From: Xestospongia bergquistia
Lineage: Eukaryota; Porifera; Demospongiae; Haplosclerida; Petrosiidae
DNA length: 64,000 nucleotides
Reading direction: 5' to 3'
Assembly (NCBI GenBank): GCA_963965975.1
Contig: OZ014416.1
Span: 8,219,432-8,283,431, forward strand
The position numbers and the translations under genes are program-made. Shown one piece after another: positions 63,578 to 64,000 of the stretch (position 1 is its first letter; every line of letters begins with the position of its first letter). The notes beneath the pieces are model-generated. The model saw only the letters and a list, made by a program, of their open reading frames with translations. It did not search any database and was not told the DNA's origin.

Positions 63578-64000
63578 CGTGCTATACACTGGAAAGCTAG
63601 AATGTGATTTGGTAAATGATAACCTGAAAGATCAGCTGCTCTCTAAATGATTTTGCTAAGGAGTGCAGCTTCTTTTATAAGAAGTACAGTTAATAGTTAA
63701 CTAACTGTAATAAACCTTGTTATCAGTATTGCAAGGGCTGTTTAAAGACCTACAAAAGAAGTGGGCTAAGACTTCAAAGTTAAGACATGTTTAGATAACT
63801 GTCTGCTAATTACATCAAAGTTCTTGGTATAACAAGGGCAATTTAATGATGTACAAAAGAAGTAGAGTAAGATTACGAAGTTAATGGGTGTTTAGATCAC
63901 TGTCTGCTTACTACGTCAAAGTCCTCAGTATGAAAAGGATGTTTATTGAAAAGCATACAGCTAAGAGCATCAAAGTTATGAAATGTTTAGATCACTGTCT
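63578..64000. repeat. copy C promoter and upstream about 100-bp tandem repeat
   Basis: TATA region at about 63670-63685. Upstream of it (63715-64000 and probably beyond the window) are three diverged copies of a roughly 100-110-bp unit marked by ACAAAAGAAGT, CAAAGTT and GTTTAGATCACTGTCTGC. Confidence 0.7.

Overview
The window comes from a compact, AT-rich animal genome. Nearly every gene has many short GT-AG introns (the commonest class is about 43-66 nt), genes are tightly packed, and each gene gives a recognisable metazoan protein when its exons are joined. An AP-2 transcription factor, a CCM2 scaffold, an XK-related scramblase and a Sam68-like STAR protein all point to an early-branching animal. 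A demosponge is my best guess from gene content, density and style; I cannot prove the species.

Layout, left to right: last exon of eIF3h (+, 482-703); AP-2 transcription factor (-, 1493-12218); MRPL15 (+, 12880-15504), tail-to-tail with PITHD1 (-, 15538-17234); POP1 of RNase P/MRP (+, 17363-22105); two paralogous genes of an unrecognised family (-, 22329-23525 and 24857 to about 27358); an unrecognised five-exon gene (-, 27647-29671), head-to-head with an acyl-protein thioesterase (+, 29786-33687); mitochondrial L-threonine 3-dehydrogenase (-, 33825-37382); a long gene-poor stretch ending in a probable promoter; XK-related protein (+, 43178-47074); MRPL13 (-, 47265-48173); intronless UDP-glucose dehydrogenase (-, 48286-49701), head-to-head with a KHDRBS/Sam68-like gene (+, 49920-52463); CCM2 with a huge polyproline insert (-, 53039-56509); and three intronless tandem paralogs of an unknown family (-, 57757-63577) with an inverted pair of WD40 gene fragments between the second and third.

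The most unusual feature is a 60-bp tandem repeat at nine loci (about 45 units), in both orientations, at every locus inside a demonstrated or presumed intron. Read on one strand, each unit has the anatomy of a 51-nt mini-intron (GTAAGT donor, TACTAAT branch-point-like box, CTATCCTAG acceptor) plus a 9-nt 'exon' without a stop. Three host introns have a real splice site at, or built from, the edge of a unit. This resembles an introner-like element or an intron-born satellite. Separately, in two other introns (TDH and MRPL15) the exon/intron junction itself has been tandemly amplified, giving arrays of decoy splice sites. A 14-bp RFX X-box-like palindrome (GTTRCYATRGYAAC) also recurs far above chance, even in coding exons.

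The identified genes are mostly housekeeping (translation initiation, mitochondrial ribosome, tRNA/rRNA processing, protein depalmitoylation, UDP-sugar and threonine metabolism) with some animal signalling and regulatory genes. I see no operon logic. Several neighbours share short bidirectional promoters or nearly abutting 3' ends. Exon coordinates were derived by hand from splice consensus, reading-frame continuity and remembered family sequences; they have not been checked against transcripts.
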